A DNA stretch of 64,000 nucleotides from Herbaspirillum huttiense (GCF_004367745.1 NZ_CP037993.1:3162001-3226000), one strand, 5' to 3'; positions 9,257-16,217 are shown, counted from the stretch's first letter. A program made the numbers and translations. The notes: generated from the letters alone by a model not told the origin.

Positions 9257-9282
9257 TCAGGCGAAAAGCATACATTGTCAAG
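9254..9282 (-). promoter_or_regulatory. Candidate sigma-70 promoter of the malonate operon
   Basis: On the minus strand TTGACA (9282-9277) is followed after 17 bases by TGAAAT (9259-9254), about 60 bases upstream of the first TRAP gene. The -35 is a perfect consensus and the -10 matches four of six. The GntR-type operator overlaps the -10 and start region, as expected for repression. Confidence 0.55.
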
Positions 9283-9338
9283 CATTAATCCCGTGGAAGC
9301 CCTTCCCTTTACAATGCTTGTTTTAGAGGCAACACACC

Positions 9339-10007
9339 ATGGACACGCCAAAGACCCGTTCTGAAACCCTGCGCGAATCGATTGAAGAGCTGATCGCCGT
9401 CGGCAAGCTGGCACCGGGCCAGCATCTGGATGAAACCTCGCTGGCCGAAGAATTCGGTGTCTCGCGCACGCCCATCCGTGAAGCGCTGATCCAGCTGGCC
9501 TCGATGGGCATCGTCGAGATGCGACCGCGCCGGGGGGCCATCGTGGCCGAGATCGGCCCGCAGCAATTGATCGAGATGTTTGAAGTGATGGCCGAATTCG
9601 AAGCCATGTGCGGGCGCCTGGCGGCGCGCCGCATGACGCCGGCCGAGCATGCCGAGCTGCTGGCGGCGCACCAGGCCTGCCAGGCGGCGCGCGATGCCAG
9701 CGATCCGGATGCCTATTTCTACCTGAACGAGGCCTTCCACGACCACATCTATGCCGGCAGCCACAATGGCTTCCTGGCCGAGCAGGCGCGCGCCCTGCAC
9801 CGCCGCCTGCGGCCGTATCGCCGCCTGCAGTTGCGGGTGCGGGACCGCCTCAAGATGTCCTATGACGAACACCAGGCCGTGGTCGATGCCATCATCGCCG
9901 GCGACCCGGAACGCACCGTCGAGGTGCTGCGCCAGCACATCATGATCCAGGGGCAGCGGTTTGCTGACTTGGTGGCATCTCTGCACCAGCTCAAATCGGC
10001 TGCCTGA
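9339..10007 (+). CDS. GntR/FCD-family regulator of the malonate operon
   Basis: A 222-residue transcription factor. Residues 8-75 form the GntR winged helix (SLAEEFGVSRTPIREAL at 34-50), followed by an all-helical FCD ligand domain with the metal-binding His/Asn positions in FYLNEAFHDH, DEHQAV and LRQHIM. It is divergent from the TRAP-mdc operon with a MatR-like operator in between, so it is probably the malonate-responsive repressor (MdcY/MatR type). The ligand, malonate or malonyl-CoA, is not determined by sequence. Confidence 0.88.
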   Translation: MDTPKTRSETLRESIEELIAVGKLAPGQHLDETSLAEEFGVSRTPIREALIQLASMGIVEMRPRRGAIVAEIGPQQLIEMFEVMAEFEAMCGRLAARRMTPAEHAELLAAHQACQAARDASDPDAYFYLNEAFHDHIYAGSHNGFLAEQARALHRRLRPYRRLQLRVRDRLKMSYDEHQAVVDAIIAGDPERTVEVLRQHIMIQGQRFADLVASLHQLKSAA

Positions 10008-10025
10008 CCCGCGTTACCGTCCCGG

Positions 10026-10925
10026 CTACAGGCTGCGCTGGCTGACGAAATGCCGCTCGCTGCCATCGAGCGGATCGATGAAGAAGAGCGAACGGGCCAG
10101 CAGTTTGAGGGGCTTGTCCAGATCATCGGCCACGCCCACAGGCACGGCGTGCGGATAGAACAGATCGTTGAGGATGGGAATGCCCAGTGAGGCCATGTGC
10201 ACCCGCAACTGGTGACGCCGTCCGGTGACCGGTTCCAGCTGGTAGAGGCCCAGTTCTCCCCGCTGCTCCAGCAGGGAAATGTGGGTTTCCGAATTGGGCG
10301 TACCTTCGGCCTCATGCATTTTGAAGAACTGTTCAGGGATCTCTTCCACCCGGCTGCGGTGTACCCGTGGCAACGCCAGATCCGGCCGCAGCGGGGCAAT
10401 CGCTTCATATACCTTGAACATGGACCGTTGCTGGAACATGGACTGATACTTGCCCCGGCTGGCCGGTTGATGCGAAAACACGATCACCCCGGCCGTCTCC
10501 CGGTCCAGCCGGTGGATGGGGACCAGGTCCTGCAGGCCTGTGGTTTTCTTGAGCCGCACCAGCAGGGTCTCCTGCACGAAGCGGCCGGTCGGGATCACCG
10601 GCAGGAAATGCGGTTTGTCGGCTACCAACAAATGGTCGTCCAGATGCAGAATCTTCTCTTCCACCGGAATGCGCGCTTCACCCTCGGGTAATTCGCGGTA
10701 GTAGAAAATGCAATCGCCGCTGCGATAGGGCGAGTCCGGGCGCAATGCCTCACCCTGCTGGTTGCGCACCTCTCCCCGCAGCAGGCGCTCGCGCCAGATC
10801 GATTCGGGTACCGCCGTAAAGCGCTCGGCCAGGAAGGACAGCATGTCGCGCCAGGGCCCCGGTTGCAGCCACAGGTAGCTGGGCGACAGGCCTTCGCGCA
10901 TGGGCAGGGTGGGCGTGGGCCTCAT
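10026..10925 (-). CDS. RluA-family pseudouridine synthase
   Basis: A 299-residue RNA pseudouridine synthase. The catalytic motif HRLDRETAG is at 138-146 with Asp141 as the nucleophile, and LEPVTGRRHQLRVHMASLG is the conserved C-terminal substrate-binding block. An S4-like N-terminal region with little consensus precedes it. The start overlaps the hipA stop by four bases (ATGA), an odd coupling of an RNA-modification gene to a persistence-type kinase. The target uridine cannot be read from sequence. Confidence 0.88.
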   Translation of the reverse strand: MRPTPTLPMREGLSPSYLWLQPGPWRDMLSFLAERFTAVPESIWRERLLRGEVRNQQGEALRPDSPYRSGDCIFYYRELPEGEARIPVEEKILHLDDHLLVADKPHFLPVIPTGRFVQETLLVRLKKTTGLQDLVPIHRLDRETAGVIVFSHQPASRGKYQSMFQQRSMFKVYEAIAPLRPDLALPRVHRSRVEEIPEQFFKMHEAEGTPNSETHISLLEQRGELGLYQLEPVTGRRHQLRVHMASLGIPILNDLFYPHAVPVGVADDLDKPLKLLARSLFFIDPLDGSERHFVSQRSL

Positions 10926-12259
10926 GCGCCCTCCCCGTCGGCAGGCTTCCTGCGCGCGGCGCGGCGGCGCCAGGCGGCCACGCTGGCATTGGCCTCCAGA
11001 TGCGCCAGCAGCTTGCCGCGCTGTGCGTCGGTGAAGGGCAGGCTCTCAATCAGGGCCGGCCATTGCGTCATGGCGCGTTCCACCGTGTCCACCAGCACCG
11101 CCTGCAAGCGTGGCTCCGGTAGCCGCCACAGGTTGGCGAGCTGGCGCAGGATGGCGGGCGTGAGCAATTGCTTGCCCTTCTGTCCTGGTACGAAGGCCAG
11201 CGCATGGCCATCGCCACCCACGTAAGCGGCGTAGGCAACGATGTCATAGGCCGGCGACAGCGCGGCCTGCTGGGGCGTGTGGTACAGCAGGCTGAAATTC
11301 TTCAGGTGCGCATCGAAATTGCCGATCAGCTCGTTGACCTTGATCCGCCGCAGCAATTCGTAGACATCCTCGGCACGGCGCGTACTGCGCTCCAGCAGCA
11401 CCACGCCGATGGCCGCATAGGTACCGACATACTTGGCCGCCGGTGCGGTACCGGTGACCTGGGCGAAATCTTCCATGTGCAAGCGTCCGGTCGGCGTGGG
11501 TGCATCGCGATCGAAGCGCTGCACCAGCAGGAAACGGCTGGCGTCGTTGCGCAGGCCGAACGGCAGGTGATCGCCGATGGCTGACAGCGGCTCCAGGCTG
11601 AACCGGCAAGTCTGCACGCCAGCGGCAGCGGCCAGGGTGAGCGAGGCAAACTCCACCTGCGGCATGTTGGGATAGTCGGTAGCCGGCAGCTTGGCGATGA
11701 AATGGCTGCCCTGGCTATCCTTGGAACGCATGACGTAGCGTCCCCCGCTCTCCCGCACCAACGCCAGCTTGGGCTGCACGCCGGAGAGCGATTCCCCGCC
11801 GGGTACCGGCAACTGGCCGGAACTCATCTCGTAGCTGTCATGACCCTGCCCCAGCAGGCGGCCGAGACCGCGTTCATCCAGTTCTTCGGCCAGCGCCGAG
11901 ACATCGCCGGGCAGATCGCGTCCGCAGTAGGCCAAGAGGCCAAATTCATCGTCCGGAGCGAGACCGGCACGCTGGATCAGGTGTTTGCGCAACTGCCCTT
12001 CGGGCAGGAGATTCTGGAAGAAGGGAGGCAATCCGCCACGGCCATCCCCCCGGTTGGCCGCCAGCGTGGGATCGAGCAACTGGGCGCGGGTACGCTCTTC
12101 GGTGGAGGCCAGATAAAGCTGCGAGAGGACGGGACGATCGTCCCCCTGCAAGGCATAGGCGTCATCGAAACGGAAATAGCAGCGCCCGTCATCCAGGGAG
12201 AACAAGGAACCGACCTCGGTCTGCCCGAGGCGGATGCGCAGGGAACGCAGCATGCTCAT
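10922..12259 (-). CDS. hipA: HipA-type serine/threonine kinase (toxin)
   Basis: A 445-residue HipA-like kinase, close to the usual 440. The activation-loop motif SLSGVQPK (157-164, Ser159 the likely autophosphorylation site), the catalytic loop NFDAHLKNFS (314-323, Asp316) and the metal-binding Asp339 in AYDI are all intact, so it should be active. Well-studied HipA phosphorylates glutamyl-tRNA synthetase and induces persistence. The ATG at 12259 overlaps the hipB stop (ATGA); an in-frame ATG two codons later is an alternative. It is followed by the pseudouridine synthase in the same transcript. Confidence 0.92.
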   Translation of the reverse strand: MSMLRSLRIRLGQTEVGSLFSLDDGRCYFRFDDAYALQGDDRPVLSQLYLASTEERTRAQLLDPTLAANRGDGRGGLPPFFQNLLPEGQLRKHLIQRAGLAPDDEFGLLAYCGRDLPGDVSALAEELDERGLGRLLGQGHDSYEMSSGQLPVPGGESLSGVQPKLALVRESGGRYVMRSKDSQGSHFIAKLPATDYPNMPQVEFASLTLAAAAGVQTCRFSLEPLSAIGDHLPFGLRNDASRFLLVQRFDRDAPTPTGRLHMEDFAQVTGTAPAAKYVGTYAAIGVVLLERSTRRAEDVYELLRRIKVNELIGNFDAHLKNFSLLYHTPQQAALSPAYDIVAYAAYVGGDGHALAFVPGQKGKQLLTPAILRQLANLWRLPEPRLQAVLVDTVERAMTQWPALIESLPFTDAQRGKLLAHLEANASVAAWRRRAARRKPADGEGA

Positions 12260-12558
12260 GCCCCGCCTCCTTCGCCCATGAGCGCTTGCAGCCGCGCCCC
12301 CAGTTCGGTCTGGCTGCCAGCGCCTTGCGCCTCGGCGGCGCGCAGCGGCGCTGCTTGGCGCGGCAACAGCAGCAGGTCCAGCTCCAGCTCCTCGCACAGG
12401 GCCAGCAGCTTGACCAGTTCGATGTTGCCGCGCCCGGTTTCCAGCGCCAGCAAGGTGTTGCGGTGCATTCCGGCCAACGCGGCCAGCGCGACAGCCGTCA
12501 TCCCCCGTGCTTTACGCGCGGTGCGGATGCGGCGGCCGATGTCTTGCAGATTGGTCAT
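12256..12558 (-). CDS. hipB: HipB-type Xre-family antitoxin/repressor
   Basis: A 100-residue DNA-binding protein with a helix-turn-helix over residues 6-60 (IGRRIRTARKARGMTAVALA, then GMHRNTLLALETGRGN). It precedes hipA with a four-base overlap and is therefore the likely antitoxin and autorepressor. I used the ATG at 12558; a TTG at 12570 would add four residues. No clear Shine-Dalgarno sequence is visible before either. The C-terminal tail is Gly/Ala-rich and probably flexible. Confidence 0.88.
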   Translation of the reverse strand: MTNLQDIGRRIRTARKARGMTAVALAALAGMHRNTLLALETGRGNIELVKLLALCEELELDLLLLPRQAAPLRAAEAQGAGSQTELGARLQALMGEGGGA

Positions 12559-12573
12559 CAGAAGATCCAATTA

Positions 12574-12599
12574 AATGGTTCTTTTTACATATAACCATT
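12574..12599. promoter_or_regulatory. Candidate HipB operator
   Basis: Inverted repeat AATGGTT-N12-AACCATT (12574-12580 and 12593-12599), located between the proposed hipBA -10 and the hipB start codon. Spacing and position fit an autoregulatory operator, although the half-site differs from the E. coli HipB site (TATCC-N8-GGATA). Confidence 0.5.
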
Positions 12600-12624
12600 A
12601 TATTGGTCATCCGCACGAAATCAA
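12597..12624 (-). promoter_or_regulatory. Candidate hipBA promoter
   Basis: On the minus strand TTGATT (12624-12619), 16 bases, then a perfect TATAAT (12602-12597), 39 bases before the hipB ATG. The -35 touches the edge of the 48-base palindrome and the -10 touches the downstream inverted repeat, so both sites could modulate it. Confidence 0.55.
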
Positions 12625-12670
12625 GAACAATAGATTGTGCATTTAATTAAACGCACAATCTATTGTTCTT
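12623..12670. repeat. 48-base near-perfect palindrome upstream of hipBA
   Basis: Arms 12623-12640 and 12653-12670 are exact 18-base reverse complements (AAGAACAATAGATTGTGC on the left). The interval between them contains TTTAATTAAA, itself palindromic, so 23 of 24 base pairs match across the axis at 12646/12647. It is AT-rich against a GC-rich background. It lies downstream of the terminator of the 12759 gene and immediately upstream of the hipBA -35, so termination is not its obvious role. Confidence 0.9.
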
Positions 12671-12709
12671 TTGAAGAATTGGCAGAGGCGGCGATCCGAC
12701 GATGCGCAC

Positions 12710-12744
12710 AAAAAAAAATCGCAGTCCGGGGAGGACTGCGATTT
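12710..12744 (-). terminator. Rho-independent terminator of the YjfB-like gene
   Basis: A 12-base perfect stem (12716-12727 with 12733-12744) around a GGGGA loop. On the minus strand it is followed by a run of nine T, 14 bases after the stop codon of the small gene. Confidence 0.9.
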
Positions 12745-12758
12745 CAAGAGGACAGTGT

Positions 12759-12947
12759 TCAGGCAGTGGTATTGACGTTGCGCCCGATGTTCGGGTTGGC
12801 CGGCAACGGCGGCAATGCCTGCAACAGGCCCACGGCGGCAGAAGCCTGGCTGTCGAGCGCTTTCTTCAGCATCAGTACGTTGACCGAATCCGAAGTCTTC
12901 GCCGCAGCCATGCTGGTGGCCAGTGATGCGATTTGATTGACATCCAT
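12759..12947 (-). CDS. YjfB-like putative motility protein
   Basis: A 62-residue protein beginning MDVNQIASLATSMAAAKTSD, which resembles the YjfB putative-motility family of small proteins; the biochemical role is unknown. It ends LPANPNIGRNVNTTA, a tail nearly repeated by the unrelated-looking 62-residue protein at 13934. AGGAG precedes the ATG by about six bases. A candidate FliA promoter lies 55 bases upstream and a strong terminator follows, so it is a monocistronic, probably flagellar-regulon gene. Confidence 0.82.
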   Translation of the reverse strand: MDVNQIASLATSMAAAKTSDSVNVLMLKKALDSQASAAVGLLQALPPLPANPNIGRNVNTTA

Positions 12948-13001
12948 GGTGCTCTCCTTTTGGGGGATACCGGGAAACAGGATGCGTCGCCCGGTGCCTT
13001 G

Positions 13002-13028
13002 ATTACGGCATTGGACGCTGTTTCTTTA
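13002..13028 (-). promoter_or_regulatory. Candidate sigma-28 (FliA) promoter
   Basis: On the minus strand TAAAGAAA (13028-13021), 11 bases, then GCCGTAAT (13009-13002). The enterobacterial FliA consensus is TAAAGTTT-N11-GCCGATAA; the TAAAG and GCCG cores and the spacing match exactly. It lies just upstream of the YjfB-like gene. Confidence 0.6.
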
Positions 13029-13128
13029 CATCAATCAAGAAAAATTTCGAGATACTCACACGCGAACGTCGACTCGTATCAAGGTTGTTCGAGAACTTCC
13101 CATTAAAAATCGCAGCCAGCCAGCTATT

Positions 13129-13142
13129 TACCTGAACAGGTA
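13129..13142. promoter_or_regulatory. Candidate operator of the toxin-antitoxin pair
   Basis: TACCTG-AA-CAGGTA, a perfect six-base inverted repeat, ends 12 bases before the toxin ATG. The position suggests autorepression by the Xre-type antitoxin. No good Shine-Dalgarno sequence lies between it and the ATG. Confidence 0.55.
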
Positions 13143-13154
13143 TAGCCTGCTACG

Positions 13155-13535
13155 ATGTTTATCAATGAGAAACCACTCGAATGGATCGCAAGCAGCTACA
13201 AGGATCTGCTGGCATTGCCAGCGGAAGTCCGCCAGCGTTTCGGCTTCGCATTGTCGCTGGCGCAAATGGGCGAGCGCTATGAAAAAACCAAGATATTGAA
13301 GGGTTTCAGCGGTGCTGGCGTGCTGGAGATTCTGGAAGACCATATTGGCGACACCTTCCGGGCTGTCTACACCGTGAAGTTCGAAGAAGCCGTGTTCGTA
13401 CTGCACTGCTTTCAGAAGAAAAGCAAAAGCGGAATAGCCACACCCCAGCCGGACATGGAAATCATCCGAACCAGACTCAAGATCGCTACTGCCAGAGCCG
13501 AGGAGCTACGTCATCATGCAAAAAACAATCGTTGA
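13155..13535 (+). CDS. RelE/HigB-like (phage Gp49 family) toxin
   Basis: A 126-residue protein of the phage-derived Gp49/HigB group, which typically cleaves mRNA at the ribosome. The core pattern is visible: LPAEVRQRFGFALSLAQMGE, then KGFSGAGVLEILEDHIGDTFRAVYTVKFEEAVFVLHCFQKKSK. A basic C-terminal helix follows. It precedes and overlaps the Xre-type gene by 20 bases, the toxin-first order usual for HigBA. It sits between the two small proteins with FliA-like promoters and reads opposite to them, so it may be a later insertion. Confidence 0.85.
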   Translation: MFINEKPLEWIASSYKDLLALPAEVRQRFGFALSLAQMGERYEKTKILKGFSGAGVLEILEDHIGDTFRAVYTVKFEEAVFVLHCFQKKSKSGIATPQPDMEIIRTRLKIATARAEELRHHAKNNR

Positions 13536-13851
13536 GGGAACCGACATCCTCCGCAGCAGCGGCAATGTCTTCGCCGATCTTGGTCTGCCGGATGCCGACA
13601 AGCTGCGCATCAAGACTGGTCTGGTCATCGAAATCCGCAAGGCGATGCGTGCACTGGGACTGAGTCAACAGGCGGCGGCGCAACGCATGGGGATTCCACA
13701 ACCAAAAGTGTCGGGCATGATGCGCGGCGACTTCAGCAACCTGTCCGAGCGCAAGCTGATGGACTGTCTGACACGGCTGGGCTACGACATCGAGATCCAG
13801 GTGCGGCCTGCCGCCGCCTCCCTCGGATGCCTGACCTTGACCGTAGCCTGA
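13516..13851 (+). CDS. Xre-family antitoxin (HigA-like)
   Basis: A 111-residue helix-turn-helix protein, with the DNA-binding region at 35-85 (ALGLSQQAAAQRMGIPQPKVSGMMRGD). Members of this family neutralise the upstream Gp49-type toxin and repress the operon. Its ATG lies inside the toxin gene (20-base overlap), giving translational coupling. The last residues (about 95-111) are hydrophobic and not conserved in any pattern I know. Confidence 0.85.
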   Translation: MQKTIVEGTDILRSSGNVFADLGLPDADKLRIKTGLVIEIRKAMRALGLSQQAAAQRMGIPQPKVSGMMRGDFSNLSERKLMDCLTRLGYDIEIQVRPAAASLGCLTLTVA

Positions 13852-13871
13852 AAAGCCCCCAAAGCCCGCAC

Positions 13872-13900
13872 AAAAAAAATCGCACCCCGAAGGGTGCGAT
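13872..13900 (-). terminator. Rho-independent terminator of the 13934 gene
   Basis: Stem ATCGCACCC/GGGTGCGAT (13879-13887 with 13892-13900) with a CGAA loop, followed on the minus strand by eight T. It lies 33 bases downstream of the small gene's stop, and also close to the end of the convergent toxin-antitoxin operon. Confidence 0.88.
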
Positions 13901-13933
13901 CAAGCGAACGCCAAGGCAGCAAGCCCTGGCCAC

Positions 13934-14122
13934 CTAGACGATGGTATTGATGATGCGTCCAATGTTGACATTGGCCGGCAGGCGCGCCACGGTCGTCGCG
14001 ACACCTACCACATCATCCACCGCCGCCTTGGCGACCTTGCCCAGATCGATGCCGACGGACTGCGCCGCCTTGTCGACCAGCCAGGCCGTTGCTGCACCGC
14101 TGGCGATAGTTGCTAGCTCCAT
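13934..14122 (-). CDS. Small alanine/valine-rich protein with LPANxNIGRxxNT tail
   Basis: A 62-residue protein of unknown function, from the ATG at 14122 (AAGGAG six bases upstream). The first 45 residues (MELATIASGAATAWLVDKAA onward) predict amphipathic helix and do not resemble the 12759 protein, but the last 15, LPANVNIGRIINTIV, nearly repeat its tail. Both proteins have 62 residues, a strong terminator and a FliA-like promoter. Co-regulation with flagella is an inference; the frame is open further upstream but lacks a better start. Confidence 0.72.
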   Translation of the reverse strand: MELATIASGAATAWLVDKAAQSVGIDLGKVAKAAVDDVVGVATTVARLPANVNIGRIINTIV

Positions 14123-14231
14123 ATGAAACTCCTTGTCTGAAGTGCAACCGGACCATGGCGTCAGCCTGATCTCACATGTTTCCACATCCCCCCACCATGG
14201 TTGATCAGGCTTTACGACATGGGTAAATGTG

Positions 14232-14259
14232 TTAGCGGCAGGCAAGCAGATAGTCTTGA
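14232..14259 (-). promoter_or_regulatory. Candidate sigma-28 (FliA) promoter
   Basis: On the minus strand TCAAGACT (14259-14252), 12 bases, then GCCGCTAA (14239-14232). GCCGCTAA matches seven of eight of the FliA -10 consensus and TCAAG is the -35 form common outside enterics. It lies about 110 bases upstream of the 62-residue gene, leaving a leader of about 100 bases. Confidence 0.5.
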
Positions 14260-14332
14260 CGGGAGTTGCCCCGTCCTTACCCGCTTTTGCATGTGTAAAC
14301 CTCAAGTCGGAACAAGGTCCGCCGTAAGGTGC

Positions 14333-15184
14333 TCAGCGTGACGGCGCGGGCGGCAATGGCACCAGTTGCTCGTAGACCGAACTGGCAATGCGCGACAGTT
14401 CAGCGCGTGCAACGCCGCCCGACAGCGCATAACCGAACTGGCCATCGATCCAGTAGAAGACGTTGACCTTGCCTTCCTGAGCGAAGCGGAAGCCGGTCTC
14501 GCTGTTCTGCACCTGGTCGTGCGAGACATACAGGGTCAGCCGCTGTCCGGCCGCATCCTGATACATGAACTGCGCCACCGGACCGCTCTGCCCCGGCAGC
14601 AACCGGCCACCGATCAGGTCGTACCCCAGCGGTGCCAGCTTGGGGGCGCGCACGTTCACGCCCAGCCGGCGCGACAGCCAGGTCACCAGGGCCTGTTCCT
14701 GATCGGCTCCGACTTCCACCGGCCGCCGCAAGTCGGCACTGAAGACGGTATGGGCCACCGCGGCCTGACGTGCCAGCATCACGGGCGCGGATGCCAGCGT
14801 GCGGGCGCGGCCGCCGCCGGTCAGGTCATGCGCCAGCCAGCCGCCCGCAGCCCCCGCCAGCGTGAGCAACAGCATGGCCGCATAACGCCACCAGAACGGT
14901 CCATTGGCCGCCCCCTCGCCAGCCTCATCGCGGCGGCGGTGCGGTTCGCCCGCCCCGGCCAGCACCGCTGCAGCCAGACGCGGCGGCAGGGGCTCTTCGA
15001 GGACCGGGTCGTAATGGGCATGCAAGGCGCGGTTCTGGGCGCGCCAGGCGCGCACGCGGTGCAGATCCCCGGCGTGTGCCGGGTCTTGCTCCAGCCAGGC
15101 GGCCATCTCGCTGGCACGCGCCGCCGGCAGCTGGCCGTCGGTGTAAGCGTGCAAATCTTCTTCGGGGAATGCCGGGGTCTTCAT
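14333..15184 (-). CDS. Membrane-anchored anti-sigma factor
   Basis: A 283-residue protein of the anti-sigma type: a cytoplasmic N-terminal domain starting FPEEDLHAYTDGQLP, one membrane helix at about 99-117, then a periplasmic domain. The N-terminus lacks the HxxxCxxC zinc motif. The ATG overlaps the sigma factor stop as ATGA. It should hold the ECF sigma at the membrane and release it on a periplasmic signal. The signal is unknown. Confidence 0.85.
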   Translation of the reverse strand: MKTPAFPEEDLHAYTDGQLPAARASEMAAWLEQDPAHAGDLHRVRAWRAQNRALHAHYDPVLEEPLPPRLAAAVLAGAGEPHRRRDEAGEGAANGPFWWRYAAMLLLTLAGAAGGWLAHDLTGGGRARTLASAPVMLARQAAVAHTVFSADLRRPVEVGADQEQALVTWLSRRLGVNVRAPKLAPLGYDLIGGRLLPGQSGPVAQFMYQDAAGQRLTLYVSHDQVQNSETGFRFAQEGKVNVFYWIDGQFGYALSGGVARAELSRIASSVYEQLVPLPPAPSR

Positions 15185-15738
15185 TTCACCACCTTCAGGG
15201 TCGCACCGGCTTCACCCTGCCCGCCGGGTCCCTCCATCCATTGCCGCAGACGCTCGCGGGCGCGCGACAGGCGGGACATCACGGTCCCGGTCGGAATGCC
15301 CAGCGTGGCCGCGACTTCTTCATAACGCATCTCTTCCAGCACCACCAGCAGCAGGACTTCCCGCTGCTCGGCCGGCAGCAGCTGCAGGGCCGCTTCCAGA
15401 TCCAGGGCCAGGCCGTGTTCGGCCAGCGACGCCGGGGCCGCAGCGTCTGCCGCCTGCTCCAGGTCCACCGTGACCAGCGTCGGCTGGCGGCGCTGGTCGG
15501 CGTGCAGGTTGTGCATGATGGCAAACAGCCAGGGCCGCATGTCGCTGCCGCGTTGCCAGCTGTCGAGCTTCTGCCAGGCGCGCTCCAGGGTGTCCTGCAC
15601 CAGGTCGTCGGCACTGTCGCGCCCGCCCGTCAGCGCGCGGGCGTACCGCCGCAGGCGCGGCAGGCAGGCGAGCATGGCTTGCTCGTCGGCCTGACGTTCC
15701 CGTTGCTGGCGCTGCAGCCTGGCGGTGCGTCCGAACAT
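15181..15738 (-). CDS. ECF-family RNA polymerase sigma factor
   Basis: A 185-residue sigma-70 family member with region 2 (DSADDLVQDTLERAWQKL, about 41-58, then RPWLFAIMHNLHAD) and region 4 (LLPAEQREVLLLVVLEEMRYEEVAATLGIPTGTVMSRLSRARERL, second half). It is co-transcribed with the secreted-repeat gene upstream (26-base gap) and the anti-sigma downstream (four-base overlap). A GGGAATAAA/CGTATAC promoter precedes the operon and may be its own target. Confidence 0.92.
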   Translation of the reverse strand: MFGRTARLQRQQRERQADEQAMLACLPRLRRYARALTGGRDSADDLVQDTLERAWQKLDSWQRGSDMRPWLFAIMHNLHADQRRQPTLVTVDLEQAADAAAPASLAEHGLALDLEAALQLLPAEQREVLLLVVLEEMRYEEVAATLGIPTGTVMSRLSRARERLRQWMEGPGGQGEAGATLKVVK

Positions 15739-15764
15739 GGCGGGCCGAAGGGTCTGAAGGACGA

Positions 15765-16136
15765 TCAGGGCTTGACGACGTGCCAGACGTCCTTGAAGTT
15801 GTCGCCGGTACGGTCACCCGGCTTCTTGTCGGGCTCGTACAGGTACAGCGGCTTGCCCTGGTAGGCCAGTTGGGCGCTGCCATCGTCGCGCGTCACCGTG
15901 GAATACGGCGCGGCCGGCATGCCCATCGGGGCGACCGGCGGCCACAGCTTGGCACAGGGGCCGTTGCAGACGCTCTTGCCGCTGTTGGCGGTGTCCTTGT
16001 CGAAGGTGTAGACGGTCATGCCGCTGGCGTCGACCAGGATGCCGTCCATGGTCTTGACACCGGCGCTCTGGGCCGAGGCGGTGAAAGAAACCGAGGCGCA
16101 GGCCAGCGCCAGCAGGGAGGTTGCGAGCAGTCTCAT
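15765..16136 (-). CDS. Secreted-repeat lipoprotein-like protein (COG4315 type)
   Basis: A 123-residue exported protein with a signal peptide to about residue 23 and two repeat units of the secreted-repeat family, GILVDASGMTVYTFDKDT...CNGPCAKLWPP and YQGKPLYLYEPDKK...DVWHVV. The repeat family has no firm biochemical role. Two cysteines in CNGPC could form a disulfide. It heads the ECF sigma/anti-sigma operon, a common neighbourhood, so it is probably a regulon member or sensor of the same envelope stress. Confidence 0.85.
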   Translation of the reverse strand: MRLLATSLLALACASVSFTASAQSAGVKTMDGILVDASGMTVYTFDKDTANSGKSVCNGPCAKLWPPVAPMGMPAAPYSTVTRDDGSAQLAYQGKPLYLYEPDKKPGDRTGDNFKDVWHVVKP

Positions 16137-16187
16137 GATGTTTCCTTTTCGTGGTCGGGTTGCGCGATGTGCCATACCCATGCCGAC

Positions 16188-16217
16188 GTATACGGAAGGC
16201 GGCCCTGCTTTATTCCC
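16188..16217 (-). promoter_or_regulatory. Candidate ECF-sigma promoter
   Basis: On the minus strand GGGAATAAA (16217-16209), 14 bases, then CGTATAC (16194-16188), about 50 bases before the secreted-repeat gene. The G-rich/AATAA -35 and CGT-type -10 are typical of ECF promoters and unlike sigma-70. Autoregulation is the expected arrangement. Confidence 0.5.
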
